A program made the position numbers and the translations under genes. From Odobenus rosmarus divergens (lineage: Eukaryota > Chordata > Mammalia > Carnivora > Odobenidae): DNA of 64,000 bases. The notes under the pieces are model-generated. The model searched no databases. It saw only the letters and a program-made list of their open reading frames with translations, and was not told the DNA's origin. Position 1 is the stretch's first letter. Every line of letters begins with the position of its first letter. Of this stretch, positions 33,136 to 44,187 are shown piece after piece. The DNA is taken from NCBI RefSeq assembly GCF_000321225.1, contig NW_004451412.1, forward strand, positions 358,297 to 422,296, written 5' to 3'.

Positions 33136-33321
33136 TTTTTTTTTTAAGGATTTTTTATTTATTTAACAGAGAGAGAGAGAGCACAAACAGGGTGAGCAGG
33201 AGAGGGAGAAGTAGGCTTCCTGCTGAACAGGGAGCCTGATGTGGGGCTCGATCCCAGGACCCTGGGATCATGACCTGAGCCAAAGGTAGACGCTTAACCG
33301 ACTGAGCCACCCAGGCGCCCC
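33136..33321 (-). mobile_element. Can-SINE, antisense, inserted in a Tigger element
   Basis: It has a poly-T start, a CAAACAGGGTGAGCAGGAGA body and a CCACCCAGGCGCCCC end. The flanks AATAAGATGTCTTT and AATTAAGATGTCTTT are the TSD. Confidence 0.96.
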
Positions 33322-33520
33322 AATTAAGATGTCTTTAAATAGGACCCCACATGAAATAAGATTATGTGTATATATTGATTGCTTGATCAAAATGTGGCCA
33401 GAGGCTCTCAGGAGCTTAGCCGTATATTACCCCCAGGAGCAGTGGTTCCATGGTCAGTAATTCAGTGTCCGTGGCAACTTAACAGAGCATACCTGCTGTA
33501 AATAATGAGAATCGACTGTA

Positions 33521-34812
33521 CATAAAGCGAGCGCTCTCTTTGGAATGAGATATATTTCACAAATAATGTTGGGGTAATGGTGAATATTAAATGCCATCCC
33601 AACTGACTAACGAGAATTATAAACATCATGAGATTTGAGCTGGGCTCCTGAAGCCTAAGCAGCAAAGGTATTGGCATCACTGGTCGATGCCCAGGTCTGG
33701 AACCCTGTGAAAGAAGGGGACTTCTTTAGGAGAAAGGATGAGCTCATTTCAGCCCTTGGTAGGTTGGGGGAGGTTCTCTAGAAAGTTTTGCTTAATGATT
33801 TCATTTAAACTTAGTTCTCACTTGCCACTAAAAGGAGGATAAAGAGTTGAAAGAAAGAAAAAAATTTTGAGGAGTGTCTTTTCTTCCTTTCTTGCTCTTT
33901 TGCTGCTTTCTGCTTTTACTGTTTTCTTAGGGAAATCCATGTTAATAATTATTTTTGTTCCTAGCCACCCAGAAAATGGCATCCTATATTTTACCTGGCA
34001 ACCCTAGATTGAAGCAAAGGGGTCCAGAATCAAGAATTGTGCATGGGAAATTACCAGAAGTTAGCTGTTACTGGAGCATGAACTTTGTAAAGTTTGAGTC
34101 ATTTAGGGAGTCATGAGGGACAAAGCTGCAGAGGAGGGCATCATAATACTTATCATACTGTGGTAATTATTGGATGGTTTTTATGTTTCTATCAACTGGA
34201 ACAAGATGTGCCTCTTCCCTCCTTCCCAAGTCTTTAGCACAGTGGTTTCCAAGCTGTAAATGAAGATTGTTTCCTCCCATGGTTGTTTGCTTGTTTATAA
34301 ATGTTGAACATATGAATATTTTGAATACCATAAAACATTTACAAAATTGACATTTTTAAAGGGTGAGATAAGGATAAAATATTTAAATTTTTATTTCATT
34401 GATTAGTAGTACAAAAAATTCCCTTTGCTCCATGAGAGTACATTCATTGAATATGTCATTATTTGTTGCTTTGTTTTGCTTTGGTTTAACATTATGTGAC
34501 ATAGACATTTGAAGGTATGGTTATAAGTTCATTTTATTTTCATTATTTAAGTAGCTAAAAAAGATAATTCATAAAAAGATGCTGATCCAAATAGAAGAAT
34601 GACATTGTTGGTTGCACTTGGTAAATCATAATACATGTTTTTCAGTCATATCTACCAGCTATGCCAAAATTTTTGTTTCAATTCAGTAATAAGTTTTACT
34701 TTCCCATGTTATTCAGTTATTTTTGCTAATTATTATTAAGGTATTGCATTTTTATATTTCTAGCAAAGAGTTCAAAACTCATTAAAATTCATTTGGAAGA
34801 TTTAGAAAAATT
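33521..34812. other. Unassigned AT-rich sequence, no gene seen
   Basis: No repeat or exon could be assigned. 34,240-34,310 weakly resembles the end of a hAT MITE ('gtggtttccaagctgtaaat') but the rest does not follow. Confidence 0.4.
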
Positions 34813-34825
34813 CGGTTTCCAAGCT

Positions 34826-35029
34826 TTTTTTTTTTAAAGATTTTATTTATTTATTTAATTGACAGAGAGAGAGACAGCGAGAGAGGGAACACAAGCAGGG
34901 GGAGGGTCAGAGGGAGAAGCAGGCTTCCCGCCGAGCAGGGAGCCCGATGCGGGGCTTGATCCCAGGACCCTGAGATCATGACCTGAGCTGAAGGCAGTCG
35001 CTTAACCAACTGAGCCACCCAGGCGCCCC
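34826..35029 (-). mobile_element. Can-SINE, antisense
   Basis: It has a poly-T start, TTGACAGAGAGAGAGACAGC variant and a CCACCCAGGCGCCCC end. The TSD GGTTTCCAAGCTTTT flanks it (about 34,814 and 35,033). Confidence 0.97.
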
Positions 35030-35094
35030 ATTGGTTTCCAAGCTTTTAAAGTGTGCAGATATGAAGGTTTTTACTGACTACTTGTTCTTTCAGC

Positions 35095-35890
35095 GTTCAC
35101 ATATTCAAGTATTAATGCTAGGCATCATACTAGACTAAAACAGCGCACAACAGACCAAAAATTCCTGCCCTCATTCAGTGAGAGAGGGAGATAGGCAATA
35201 AGCTGATAAAAAAAAGTATAGTTAAAATATATTAGATAGTGAGAAGCATTAAAGAAAAAAGCAAGGAAGGGGAATGGGGAGTGTTGGGAGTTGTTGCTAT
35301 TTTAGATAGGGAGGCTAGGGAAGGCCTTGTGGAGAAGTGATCTTTAAGTAAAGATTTGAAGGAAGTGAGGGAAGATATCTGGGAACATATTCCAGGCAAA
35401 GGGAACAGCCAGTGGAAAGCCCTGAGGCAAAGTGTGCCTGGCTTCTGAGGCATAGCACCACTGGGGCTTGAGTGGAATTAGTAAAGACAAAGGTACTAGG
35501 AAATGATGTCAGTGAGGTAATGATGAAATCACGTAATGACTTGTAGGCCATTGTAGGGAATTTGGCTTTATACTGAGACATATAGGAAATCATTAGATGA
35601 CTTGGGGCAAATGAATGGTGTGATTTGACTTAGGTGTTAATAAGGTGACTGGCTGCTGGGGGCAGTGGTATGGTGCAGGATTTGGGCAAGAAGAGTATTT
35701 GCAAGGAGGTCACCTGGGAAGCTGTAGCATTAATCTGGGATAAGATGATTTTGGTTGGGACTGGCATGGTAGCATTATAGACAGTGAGAATTGTGTTCTT
35801 GACATATTTGGAAGGTGGATCAAGCAAGATTTGCTGACATTAGTTGTGGGAAATGTGAGAAAGAATTCAAGGATGACTCCTAGGTGATGC
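35095..35890 (-). mobile_element. LINE2 (L2), antisense, well preserved
   Basis: The reverse complement of L2 is followed throughout: 'ttcctgccctcattcagtga' (35,162), 'gctattttagatagggaggc' (35,297), 'atattccaggcaaagggaac' (35,387), 'aagccctgaggcaaagtgtg' (35,418), 'acttgtaggccattgtaggg' (35,539) and 'attcaaggatgactcctagg' (35,864). Overlapping minus-strand frames at 35,232-35,827 are fragments of the L2 ORF2 C-terminus, broken by stops and shifts. Confidence 0.88.
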
Positions 35891-36100
35891 TTTCATCGTT
35901 TTCAACAACAACAACATCACCTGATTAAAACCTCTCCGAACACCCATTTTCAAAATATTATTTCCATAGAATGATAAATTTCCTTGAAAAGTAATTATCA
36001 CATATTGTTAAAGCATCAACTTTATCAGAAAAGTAAATAACAACTGGCTATGGGCAGAATTGCTATTAAGGAATTATTTTTGAAAAAAATATTAAACATG

Positions 36101-36441
36101 CTTTTTTTTTTACATCATTCATCATTTCCATACATCACCCACTTATTGCTCATCACAATAAGTGCTCCTTAATCCCCATCACCCATTTAGCCCATCCCCT
36201 GCCCACCTCCCTCCAGCAACCCTCATTTTGTTCTCTATAGTTAAGAGTCTCTTATGGTTTGCTTCCCTCTGTTTTTTTTTCCTTCCCCTATGTTCATCTG
36301 TTTTGTTTCTTAAATTGCATATATGAGTAAGATCATATGGTATGTGTCTTTGAGTTATTTCGCTTAGCATACATTCTCTAGCTCCACCGTGTCATTGCAA
36401 ATGGCAAGATTTCATTCTTTTTGGTGGCTGAGTAATATTCC

Positions 36442-36474
<33 letters not shown>

Positions 36475-36650
36475 TATGCATTCTTTATGCATTCATCAGT
36501 TGATGGACATTTGGGCTTTTCCATAATTTGGCTATTGTTAATGCTGCTATAAACATTGGGGTGCATGTACCCCTTTGAATCAGTATTTTTCTATCCTTTG
36601 GGTAAATACCTAGTAATGCAATTGCTGGATCATAGGGCTGGAAACTTAAT
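36101..36650 (-). mobile_element. Carnivore L1 3' end, antisense, 5'-truncated
   Basis: It has a poly-T start, then 'gctccttaatccccatcacc' (36,164), 'gttctctatagttaagagtc' (36,230), 'tgcaaatggcaagatttcat' (36,395) and 'cattcatcagttgatggaca' (36,490). The last blocks are reversed ORF2 C-terminal coding sequence. An internal (GT)14 lies at 36,445-36,472, a common expansion site in this L1 region. The downstream TTTTAAAATGTCTT may be a diverged TSD of TATTAAACATGCTT. Confidence 0.88.
36445..36472. repeat. (GT)14 microsatellite
   Basis: A perfect dinucleotide tract inside the reversed L1; likely length-variable between individuals. Confidence 0.9.
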
Positions 36651-37104
36651 TTTAAAATGTCTTGCTAATCACATTGGCTTTTTTTGTGTTGTTAGTTGCC
36701 CTTTTAAGGCAGAATATGAACTAAGAATGTAGTTCACTCTTAATAATAGTGGATGTAAATCAGTATTTTAAATAGTTTTATTGATAGTTTCACATCTTGG
36801 GAACTGATGTCTTGTTAGATATTAGGTCAATATTGTTTTGACCTCATAATGGTGCTGGCAAAGAGCTCATATTTGAGATTCTGGGAATTTTGCAATGTTC
36901 CCCTGTTTCTGTTATTCTGTAGTTGTTTCTCTGTAAAAAATAAAAGCAAAACTTTCATGAGCAAAATAAACCCTGTGCTTGTCTTTGGGAACAACAACAG
37001 AGGAACTGAGGAGACTTTGTCTGAAACAGCATTGTGGGAAGAAGACTCAGGTAATAGAGCTGAGAATGAACAGCTTTGGCTCTTGAGCTTACTGAAGGAT
37101 TTAT
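36651..37104. other. Unassigned sequence, no gene seen
   Basis: A 99-codon plus-strand frame (36,849-37,148) covers part of this stretch and runs into reversed L1 sequence. It has no splice or family support. Confidence 0.4.
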
Positions 37105-38935
37105 TAGTATTACTAGTCTTTTTCGAAGAACCAACTTTTTGCCTTTGATGACTTTTCTTTACTTATTCTAAAGTTCATTGATGATTTCTGCTCTTATTTT
37201 TTATTATTTACTTCCTCTTTCATTCTTTGGATTTATTTCTCTTCTTTCTCTAATTCCTTGAGATAGATATATAAATGATTGCTTTCTAAACTTTTTAAAT
37301 ATAACCATAGCTACATTTCACCATTTTTAATTTATCATTTCACTATTACATCAAAAATTTTTTCTAATTACCATTGTGATTTCTTCTCTGACCTATTGGT
37401 TATTTAGATATGTACTGCTTAATTGTCAAACACTTGAGGACTCTGGTTATCACTTATACATTGATTTCTAGCTTAATTGAAAACATACTGTGCTGTATGT
37501 CAATTAATTGATGAGGGTGCTATGACAATTCAATTAGGGAGGGAAAGTCTTTTCAACAAGGGTTGTAGAACAAGTGGGGGGAAAATTAACCTCTTGCCTT
37601 TGCATTATGCCACAAACAAAAATCAATTGTAGATATATTATAAAGCTAAAACTGCAGAACTCCTGGAGAATATTTTTAGGCTTTTAAGTAGACTTTAAGC
37701 AAAGATTGTTGAAGGACACTGAACGCACTAAACATAAAGGAAAAACAATAAATTGGAGTTCATCAACATTAAAAACTTCTGATCATCAAAAAGACAGACA
37801 TCGTAAAGGAAAACCACAGGTTGGGAGAAAAAATATGTAATACGTATATCTGACAGAGGACTGGTATCAAAATATAAAAAGAACTGTTAGTCAATAATGT
37901 AAGAACTACAATTTAAAAAACGGACAAAAGTCTTAGAACAGACACTGCATAAAAGAAGATATTTAAAAAGCTACAACTATTAGTCACCAGGGAGTTGCAA
38001 ATCAAAACCTCGCACTAGAATGGCTCAAATTGAAAGTCTGCCAACACCAAATGTTGATGAGCCTGTGTAAACTGGAACTCCTATGTATTACTGATGGGAG
38101 TATAAAATGATACAGCCATTTTGGAAAAATGTTTGGCAGTTTCTTATAAAGTTAAACATTCATCAACTCTGTAACCTAGCAGTTCCACTCCTAGGTGTTT
38201 ATCCAAGAGAAATGGAAATATATGTTCACAAAAAGGTTTGTACAAGAATGTTTATAGCAGTGTTATTCATAATAGCTCTAAAATGGAAACTACCAAATGT
38301 CCATTCATCAGAAGAATATATTATAAGTTGTGGTATTTTCATACAAAAGAGTACATTCTATATGAGCCCATTTGTATGAAGTTCAGAACTAATCTGTGGT
38401 GATAGAAACACAGAAATGAGAACAGTGACTGCCTTTGGGTTGTGGCAATTCACAAAAAGGGGCATGAGGGAACTTTCTGGAGTGATGGAAATGCTATATA
38501 TTTTTATTTTGTTGGTGGTTACACAGTTGGATTCCTTTATCAAAATATATCGATTTATACACTTAAAAGTAGCTATTTTACTGTATGTAAATTACATTTT
38601 GCTTTTAAAAAGCTACTATTTTTGCTATTTCCTGCGCATCTATATTATTTCAGAATAGTAAGTTCAAAAGAGTACTCTGTGGTTTCTATTTGTTGAAATT
38701 TCTTGTAAGGTCCTTTATGACCCACATGTGGTTAATTTCTGTAAATGTTTCATGTGTACCTTAAAAGAATATGTAGTAACAGTTGTTGGGGGCAACCTAT
38801 TCCACATAGGTTACTAAGGCTGAGTTTGTTAATTGTATTACCCTATTTTTTGTCTTTTTTTTTTTTTTTGCTTGTTCTGTGACTTACTGAGAGATATGTG
38901 TTAAAATATTTTATAATCTTTATAATTTCAAATAT
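37105..38935 (-). mobile_element. L1 ORF2 relic, antisense, split by a sense L1
   Basis: The two outer pieces, 37,105-37,505 and about 38,670-38,935, are consecutive reversed ORF2 sequence. The first has 'cgaagaaccaactttttgcc' and 'ctgacctattggttatttag'. The second has 'gtcctttatgacccacatgt', 'catgtgtaccttaaaagaat' and 'acttactgagagatatgtgt'. Between them sits a sense L1. The frame is destroyed. Confidence 0.75.
37515..38665 (+). mobile_element. L1M ORF2 C-terminus and 3' UTR, sense, nested in the antisense L1
   Basis: It has the classic order of ORF2 C-terminal and 3' UTR sequence: 'attggagttcatcaacatta' (37,754), 'gagttgcaaatcaaaacctc' (37,991), 'gcagttccactcctaggtgt' (38,180) and 'catccattcatcag' type sequence near 38,300. 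The 3' UTR part then has 'gaactttctggagtgatgga' (38,470) and 'cacttaaaagtagctatttt' (38,560). The frame at 38,107-38,379 is a shattered remnant. Ends come from the broken outer L1 and have a diverged TSD-like pair. Confidence 0.82.
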
Positions 38936-39740
38936 ACACATCGCAATTATTTTAAAGACCATATTCTATGACTCGTCACCTCTGGGTCCTGTTTTCATTG
39001 TCTGTTTCTTTCTTGAATCTATGCCCTGAAATGCCTGGTATTGTTGATTGAATGCAGGACATTTTGTATAAAGAATCACAGATACTGTAGATGGTGGTAT
39101 CTTCCTCTATGGGGCTTACTTTTGCTTCTGATAGGCAGTTAGAGTAGGGCAGACCTTCTTAAAACAAAGAGAGACCAAACTGATTTGATACTCAGCTCTG
39201 GTATTTTTTGGTCTGCTCACTTTATGTGCCTCTAAGCAGCTGCTTTCTGCTTGGCTTCTCAGCAGTTTTGCCCTGTGCCTCTTTAAGATCAATAGATGTC
39301 CTTTTTTTTTTTTTTTTTTTTTTTGTTTGAAAGATTTTATTTTTTTTAAAGAGAGAGAGGGGAAGGAAGGGGCAGAGGGAGAAAGAGAATCTTAAGCAGG
39401 CTCCATGCCCAGAATGGAGCCCAATGCACAGCTTGATCTCACAACCCTGAGATCATGACTTGAGCCAAAATCAAGGGTTGGACACTTAACCAATTGAGCC
39501 ACCCAGGTGCCCCAAGATAAGTAGATGGCTTGAAAGGAAAAGCATTATAATGATTTGTCTCAGTTTTGTTTTTCTTCTCCCTAAGGTCTTGGCCTCTTAT
39601 GTCCTGGCTACCTTGGTAGCACTCCAATGCCTTTAAACAGGTTTTTAAGTACTTATCCAGCTTTTCTAGTTGCGTTTGATGGAAAGTTGGTCTGATACAA
39701 GCTAGCCCCTTGTAGCCAGAGCTGGGAATCCTTCTCTCTA
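38936..39740 (-). mobile_element. Old L1 5' region relic, antisense, split by a SINE
   Basis: Outside the SINE, 'gttgattgaatgcaggacat' (39,043), 'ttgcttctgataggcagtta' (39,123) and 'agttgcgtttgatggaaagt' (39,669) resemble the reversed 5' part of old L1-type elements. This is the same class as the stretch at 1-1,705, and its 5' end would be near 39,735. Confidence 0.45.
39302..39513 (-). mobile_element. Can-SINE, antisense
   Basis: It has a 23-base poly-T start, an old GGGGAAGGAAGGGGCAGAGG body and a CCACCCAGGTGCCCC end. The diverged TSD is AAGATCAATAGATG / AAGATAAGTAGATG. Confidence 0.94.
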
Positions 39741-40754
39741 AGCTCATACAGTCAACTCCCCGTCAGGGCCAGATACCCGTTGTCATCCTGAGATTTGAAG
39801 AGATTTCTTTCTGTGTCATTGCCGCAGAGCGTTGTCTTCTTAGCTATGCAAAAGGCATATTTGAATCAGGGGATGTCTCCTGGACATTTCTCACATCCGT
39901 TCCAGTTAAAATCTACAATCACTATGTAACGGTTTTCATTCTGGCAAGCTTATAAAAGATTATGCATGCCCTACCCACAGGGAGCCCATTAACCTAATTA
40001 ACTCTGTGATTGCTATTTGAATAAAAAGGTGCCTTTGCTATCACTGGGGGAGGAAACAATCTAATGATTACTGCCTTTAATTCTCTGCTAAGTTGAATTT
40101 GTGTCTTCTAGCTTCTTGAATTTTAGCTAAACTACCATGAAAAATAAATGTGATAATTCTGTATGTAAGAAGGATTGGGAGCCTCGGTATTCATGGATAT
40201 GATTCTTTCAGTCCCTTCAAAAGTAGAAATAATTTATAATAAATGCTTTTAAGGCCCTAGAATAAATTTAGGCTAAGGAATGCAAGTTTAATTTTATTAA
40301 ACCTAATTTAAAACCTCAGAAAAAAACAAAAGCAAAAACAAAAAACACTCCTTTGTACTGACTTCTGCCAGAATGGCAAAGAGATTCCTTTTGAAGGTTT
40401 CCCAAGAGGGAAATATATAAAGATATAATCTTTATATAAAGATATAAAGTTCTTGATGTTTTGTTTTTTCTCAACAGTTCACAAGAGCAGTGATTCCCAG
40501 GTTTTCTCAGCAATGTACTCCATTTCCTGGCACGCTTAACCACTGATCTCCTTTTTACAAGAAGAAAATTTTGGTGGAGAGTTACCCAGCAAGGAAAGGA
40601 TGTGTGGCTGTTAAGATAGGTAAGTCGTTTGTTTAGAGGATGGAGAGGGAAGTAGCTTATGGAGAAAGTACTAAAGAATATTGTATTTATTGTGAGTGGG
40701 ACTCTAGAAATGGATAGAATGCATTTCACGGTCAAGTTAAAAAGATCTTGTTGC
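39741..40754. other. Unassigned sequence, no gene seen
   Basis: No repeat or exon is recognised. A 139-codon minus-strand frame (40,316-40,735) has low-complexity ends and no family signal. A short duplicated ATATAAAGATATAA tract lies near 40,417-40,448. Confidence 0.4.
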
Positions 40755-40900
40755 TGATGTCCTTCTAATTATAGATTTAATTCTCAGCTCTTCTTAGCAG
40801 CTGTATAAACTTGACCACATCACTTGAATTCTCTGAGCCCCTTTCTTTCATCTGTATGAAAAAATTAATATGAAAAGCTTTTGCAAATGGGAGAATGTAA
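40755..40900 (+). mobile_element. MIR fragment, sense
   Basis: 'tttaattctcagctcttctt', 'taaacttgaccacatcactt' and 'gaattctctgagcccctttc' follow the MIR middle and 3' part, with substitutions. Confidence 0.65.
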
Positions 40901-41169
40901 TATAAAAATGTAATTTTCACTGTTTATTGTTTTGTTACTGTTAGAAAATTCTATGGAATAGTTAGTGGCCTTGTGTTTCATGGTGCATTTGGGCCGTAGA
41001 GCTTGGTACTGTGGATTTGGGGAATCCATCTTGAGTGCCAGGTGTGGGAGACCTTCCCTACCTGCCTCCCCTGTCAGAACAACATTATACCATTCTCTTG
41101 TCTACAAGTATCTGCTGCTTTTTAGAAGTTGGGGCAAAGGATGAAAGTTAAAGACAAGATCAAAGGAAA

Positions 41170-41300
41170 GAAAAATACCTGTATGAGTTGTTATGGCAAG
41201 CATTATATTAAGTGTTTGGATACATTATTTCATTTAATCCAGGTACCAAGTCTTGTAAGGTGGATGTTATCCATACCATTTTCCCTTAAGAGACAGAATT
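41170..41300 (-). mobile_element. MIR fragment, antisense
   Basis: 'gcattatattaagtgtttgg', 'acattatttcatttaatcca' and 'taaggtggatgttatccata' match the reversed MIR 3' part. Confidence 0.6.
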
Positions 41301-41465
41301 CCTTAGGCAGTCACTTAAAAGAATATAAAAACCACTCTGATTTATCATAACTTAGAAGATATTATTGGATGGTGGGAACTTGAGGTTTTTCATTTTTTCT
41401 AATGTTTTACAGTACACATGTACAGCTTCATAAAGTGGTTAATTAAAAATAAATAATGGATTTTA

Positions 41466-41675
41466 TTTTATTTTGTTTACTTATTTTTCAAAGATTTTAT
41501 TTATTTGACAGAGAGAGACACAGAGAGAGAGGGAACACAAGCAGGGGGAGTGGGAGAGGGAGAAGCAGGCTTCCCGCCGAGCAGGGAGCCCAATGAGGGA
41601 GCTTGATCCCAGGACTCTGGGATCACAACCTGAGCCAAAGGCAGACGCCTAATGACTGAGCCACCCAGGTGCCCC
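41466..41675 (-). mobile_element. Can-SINE, antisense, 15-bp TSD
   Basis: It has AAAGATTTTATTTATTTGAC, AGACACAGAGAGAGAGGGAA variant and a CCACCCAGGTGCCCC end. The TSD AAATAATGGATTTTA is perfect (41,451-41,465 and 41,676-41,690). Confidence 0.97.
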
Positions 41676-41699
41676 AAATAATGGATTTTAAAGAATCTT

Positions 41700-42110
41700 T
41701 GTCAAGTACCTATTATGAACTCTAGGTACTGTTTTAGGTGTTCACATCAATGAGCAAAACATGAAGATCTCTGCCCTCATGGAGCTTATGTTCTAGCATA
41801 GAGGGAGACAGATAACAAATAATGCAGGAATAGAGAAATAATAAATTACTAGGCTATTAGAAGCTAATAAGAATATGGAAACAAGAAAAAGAAGAACTAA
41901 GGGGAATTGGGAGTGCTGGGTGGCACAGGAGTACTCATTAAAATGTTAAAGGGAGGAAGTCAGGAGTTCACCGTGGGCATGTTCGAGGCAAAGGAAGCAG
42001 CTGACGCAAAGACCCTAAGGAGTGAACAAGGTGGGATATTTCAGGCACAGCCAGGAGGCCAGTGAGCTGGAGCAGAGTGGACAGGACAGTAGTGGGAGGT
42101 GGATTTGGAG
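41700..42110 (-). mobile_element. LINE2 (L2) fragment, antisense
   Basis: Reversed L2 is clear: 'ggtactgttttaggtgttca' (41,725), 'ctctgccctcatggagctta' (41,769), 'gcaaagaccctaaggagtga' (42,006), then 'aggccagtgagctggagcag' (42,056). Confidence 0.82.
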
Positions 42111-42213
42111 ACGTAGTGTCAGCTTCAGAGAAAACGATGTCACTTCCTTAGTTCAAATCCATAAGAAAAGTTACCTTTTTTCCTGCCTACTTGGTTGATT
42201 CTGTGTGTGTTTC

Positions 42214-42252
42214 TTCTGCATTTAAAACACACACACATGTACACACAGACAC
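42214..42252. repeat. Imperfect (CA)n tract
   Basis: CA-rich tract with interruptions (ACACACACACATGTACACACAG), seen directly. Confidence 0.7.
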
Positions 42253-42275
42253 CAAATGAATTATACCTCCACCAC

Positions 42276-42838
42276 TATATTAGTTCTTAGGGCTGCTGTA
42301 ACAAAGTACCACAAACTGGGTGGCTCAAAATAACAAATATATTGTCTCACAGTTCTGTAGGCTAGAAGTCTAAAATCAAGAGAGGCAAGAGAGGGTGTTT
42401 TAGCAACTAATGAGTCGTTGAACACTACATCAGAAACTAGTGATGCACTATATGCTGGCTAACTGAACATAATAAAAAAAAAAAAAAGAGGGCAGTGCTC
42501 CCTCTGAGACATAAAGGGGAGAATCCTTCCTTGTCCCTTCATAGCTTCTGGTGGTGGCCATCAGTCCTTGGCTTTCCTAGGTTTGCTGCCACATCACATC
42601 AGTCTCTGTCTCTGTCCTCACATGTCATTCTCCCTGTGTGTTTGTGTCTTCACAGGGCTGTCTTTCCTTTTCTTAGAAGGACAACAGGCATACTAGATTC
42701 AGGATCCTACTCTAGTATGATCTCACCTTAACTAATACACTTATAATGACCCTCTTTCCAAATAAGGTCACATTCTGAGGTACTGAGGGTTAGCACTTCA
42801 GTATACCTTTTGGGGGGCACAGTTTAACCCCTAACAAT
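42276..42838 (-). mobile_element. MLT1-type MaLR LTR, antisense, split by an L1 tail
   Basis: The reverse of a MaLR LTR is clear: 'cttagggctgctgtaacaaa' (42,287), 'gtctcacagttctgtaggct' (42,344), 'gcagtgctccctctgagaca' (42,492), then 'ccaaataaggtcacattctg' (42,758) near its 5' end. The L1 3' end at 42,393-42,487 was inserted later. No retroviral genes are present. Confidence 0.87.
42393..42487 (+). mobile_element. Carnivore L1 3' end, sense, inserted in an MLT1 LTR
   Basis: 'cactacatcagaaactagtg' and 'atgctggctaactgaacata' plus a 15-base A tail mark a very short L1 3' end. The flanks share AGAGGG. Confidence 0.8.
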
Positions 42839-43732
42839 AATTAATAATGGGTGTTACTCTTCCCCTTATACTAGTGGAGAAGCAGGCTCAGAGTCAGTAA
42901 GCAGAGGAGCTAAGGGTCAGTGCACCACTGTGGCAGGGATATGCGGATGGAGTGACGGGGAGCTGTCCTGGCTGAGGACAGGAACTGCTCACATACAACA
43001 CTGCAGTCCCTGTCCATACTGCTTACCCTCAGGATAGCTCAAAACTGATGCTCTAGCTCAGCATTCCTATCAAAGGGAAAATAGATGCCTCTGTAACCCA
43101 CTCCCCATTTTGTGTTTCATTCCATAGCATGACAGACATAAGAAACAGATGCTATTTCCCTGTTTTCAGAATTTTTCCAGAAAAATAATACTGTAATTTC
43201 TGTGGTGTGTAGAACATTTTGTGACGAGACCACATGGGTTTTTCTTACACAATACAGGAAAATATATGACTGAGTCAATTGGTATATTGCAGTAGAAATA
43301 GGGGACTTTGAAAGCATTTAATATATTTTGCTTTCTCATTATATTTAAAAATTCTTCCTTAATATGGAGCTTGTCTGGCCATTTGTGAGCCTGAAATCAC
43401 CATTAGAGCTTTATTTTTAGTCTTAGTCTTGAGGGATGCACCTGAGAAGCCAGGTAAACGGTTGCTGCTGCGACTTAATTGTCAAGGGCCAAGCAAATCA
43501 GGGGTCACTGGTTTGAATTATTTCCCTGCTATGCACATTCTAGGGAAGTATGAGGCTTTTCACAGGAAAGACCTGAGGTGACAAGTATTAGAATTTAGTG
43601 GCCTACTTAATCCCTCTTATCACTATGGAATGGGAATAGAATCCTTCTCATTTCCCAGTAGTGGTAGATGGTTGAGCAATGAGAAATACTGAGGTCTTCA
43701 ATTAGAAAACATTTAATATAAAACATTTTTTT
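42839..43732. other. Unassigned sequence, no gene seen
   Basis: No recognised repeat or exon. Confidence 0.4.
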
Positions 43733-43775
43733 TTTATTCAGGTGAAATTCACATAGCATAATATTAGCCATTTTA

Positions 43776-43987
43776 AAGATTTATTTATTTATTATTTGAG
43801 AGAGAGAGAGTGCTCATGAGCAGGAGGGGCAAAGGGAGAGAGAATCTGAAGCAGACTCTGTCCCCTGAGCGCAGAGCCCGACGTGGGGCTGGTTGGGGGG
43901 GGCTCGATCCCACGACCCTGAGATCATGGCCTGAGCCGAAACGAAGAGTCGGAAGCTTAACCAACTGCGCCACCCAGGTGCCCCCAA
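43776..43987 (-). mobile_element. Can-SINE, antisense, 13-bp TSD
   Basis: It has AAGATTTATTTATTTATTA, a body GAGCAGGAGGGGCAAAGGGA and the GC-rich insert GGCTGGTTGGGGGGGGCTCG, ending CCACCCAGGTGCCCCC. The TSD ATTAGCCATTTTA is perfect (43,763-43,775 and 43,988-44,000). Confidence 0.96.
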
Positions 43988-44000
43988 ATTAGCCATTTTA

Positions 44001-44187
44001 TTTTTTATTTTTTTAAAAGATTTTATTTATTTATTTGACAGAGACACAGCGAGAGAGGGAACACAAGCAGGGGGAGTGGGAGAGGGAGAAGCAGGCTTCC
44101 CGCCGAGCAGGGAGCCCGATGCGGAGCTCAGTTCCAGGGCCTCAGGATCATGACCTGTGCTGAAGGCAGCTGCTTAACGACTGAGCC
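44001..44187 (-). mobile_element. Can-SINE, antisense, head lost
   Basis: It has a T-rich start, TTTGACAGAGACACAGCGAG variant and runs to GACTGAGCCA, then jumps into the L1 host (GTGGCAATTAGTACATTC). The CCCAGGCGCCCC head and a short piece of host L1 are missing, indicating a deletion or 5'-truncated insertion. Confidence 0.92.

Larger units (their letters stand above)
32651..33518 (+). mobile_element. Tigger-family DNA transposon with both inverted repeats, non-autonomous
   Basis: The left end CAGTCAATACTCATTATTCA (32,651-32,670) matches, with two mismatches, the reverse complement of the right end (about 33,499-33,518, CAGTCGATTCTCATTATTTA). A TA follows at 33,519-33,520, the target dinucleotide of Tc1/mariner elements; the left TA has mutated to TG. 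Without its SINE the element is about 680 bp. It keeps a piece of the transposase start and no catalytic part. Confidence 0.9.

Noticed and set aside
35232..35827. Overlapping minus-strand frames read as a gene
   Set aside because: They are broken remnants of the L2 ORF2 C-terminus.
38107..38696. Cluster of open frames on both strands
   Set aside because: They fall in the L1M ORF2 C-terminus/3' UTR and are fragments of it.
40316..40735. 139-codon minus-strand open frame
   Set aside because: Composition is typical of random AT-rich sequence with a low-complexity C-terminus (FFVFAFVFF). No family signal.
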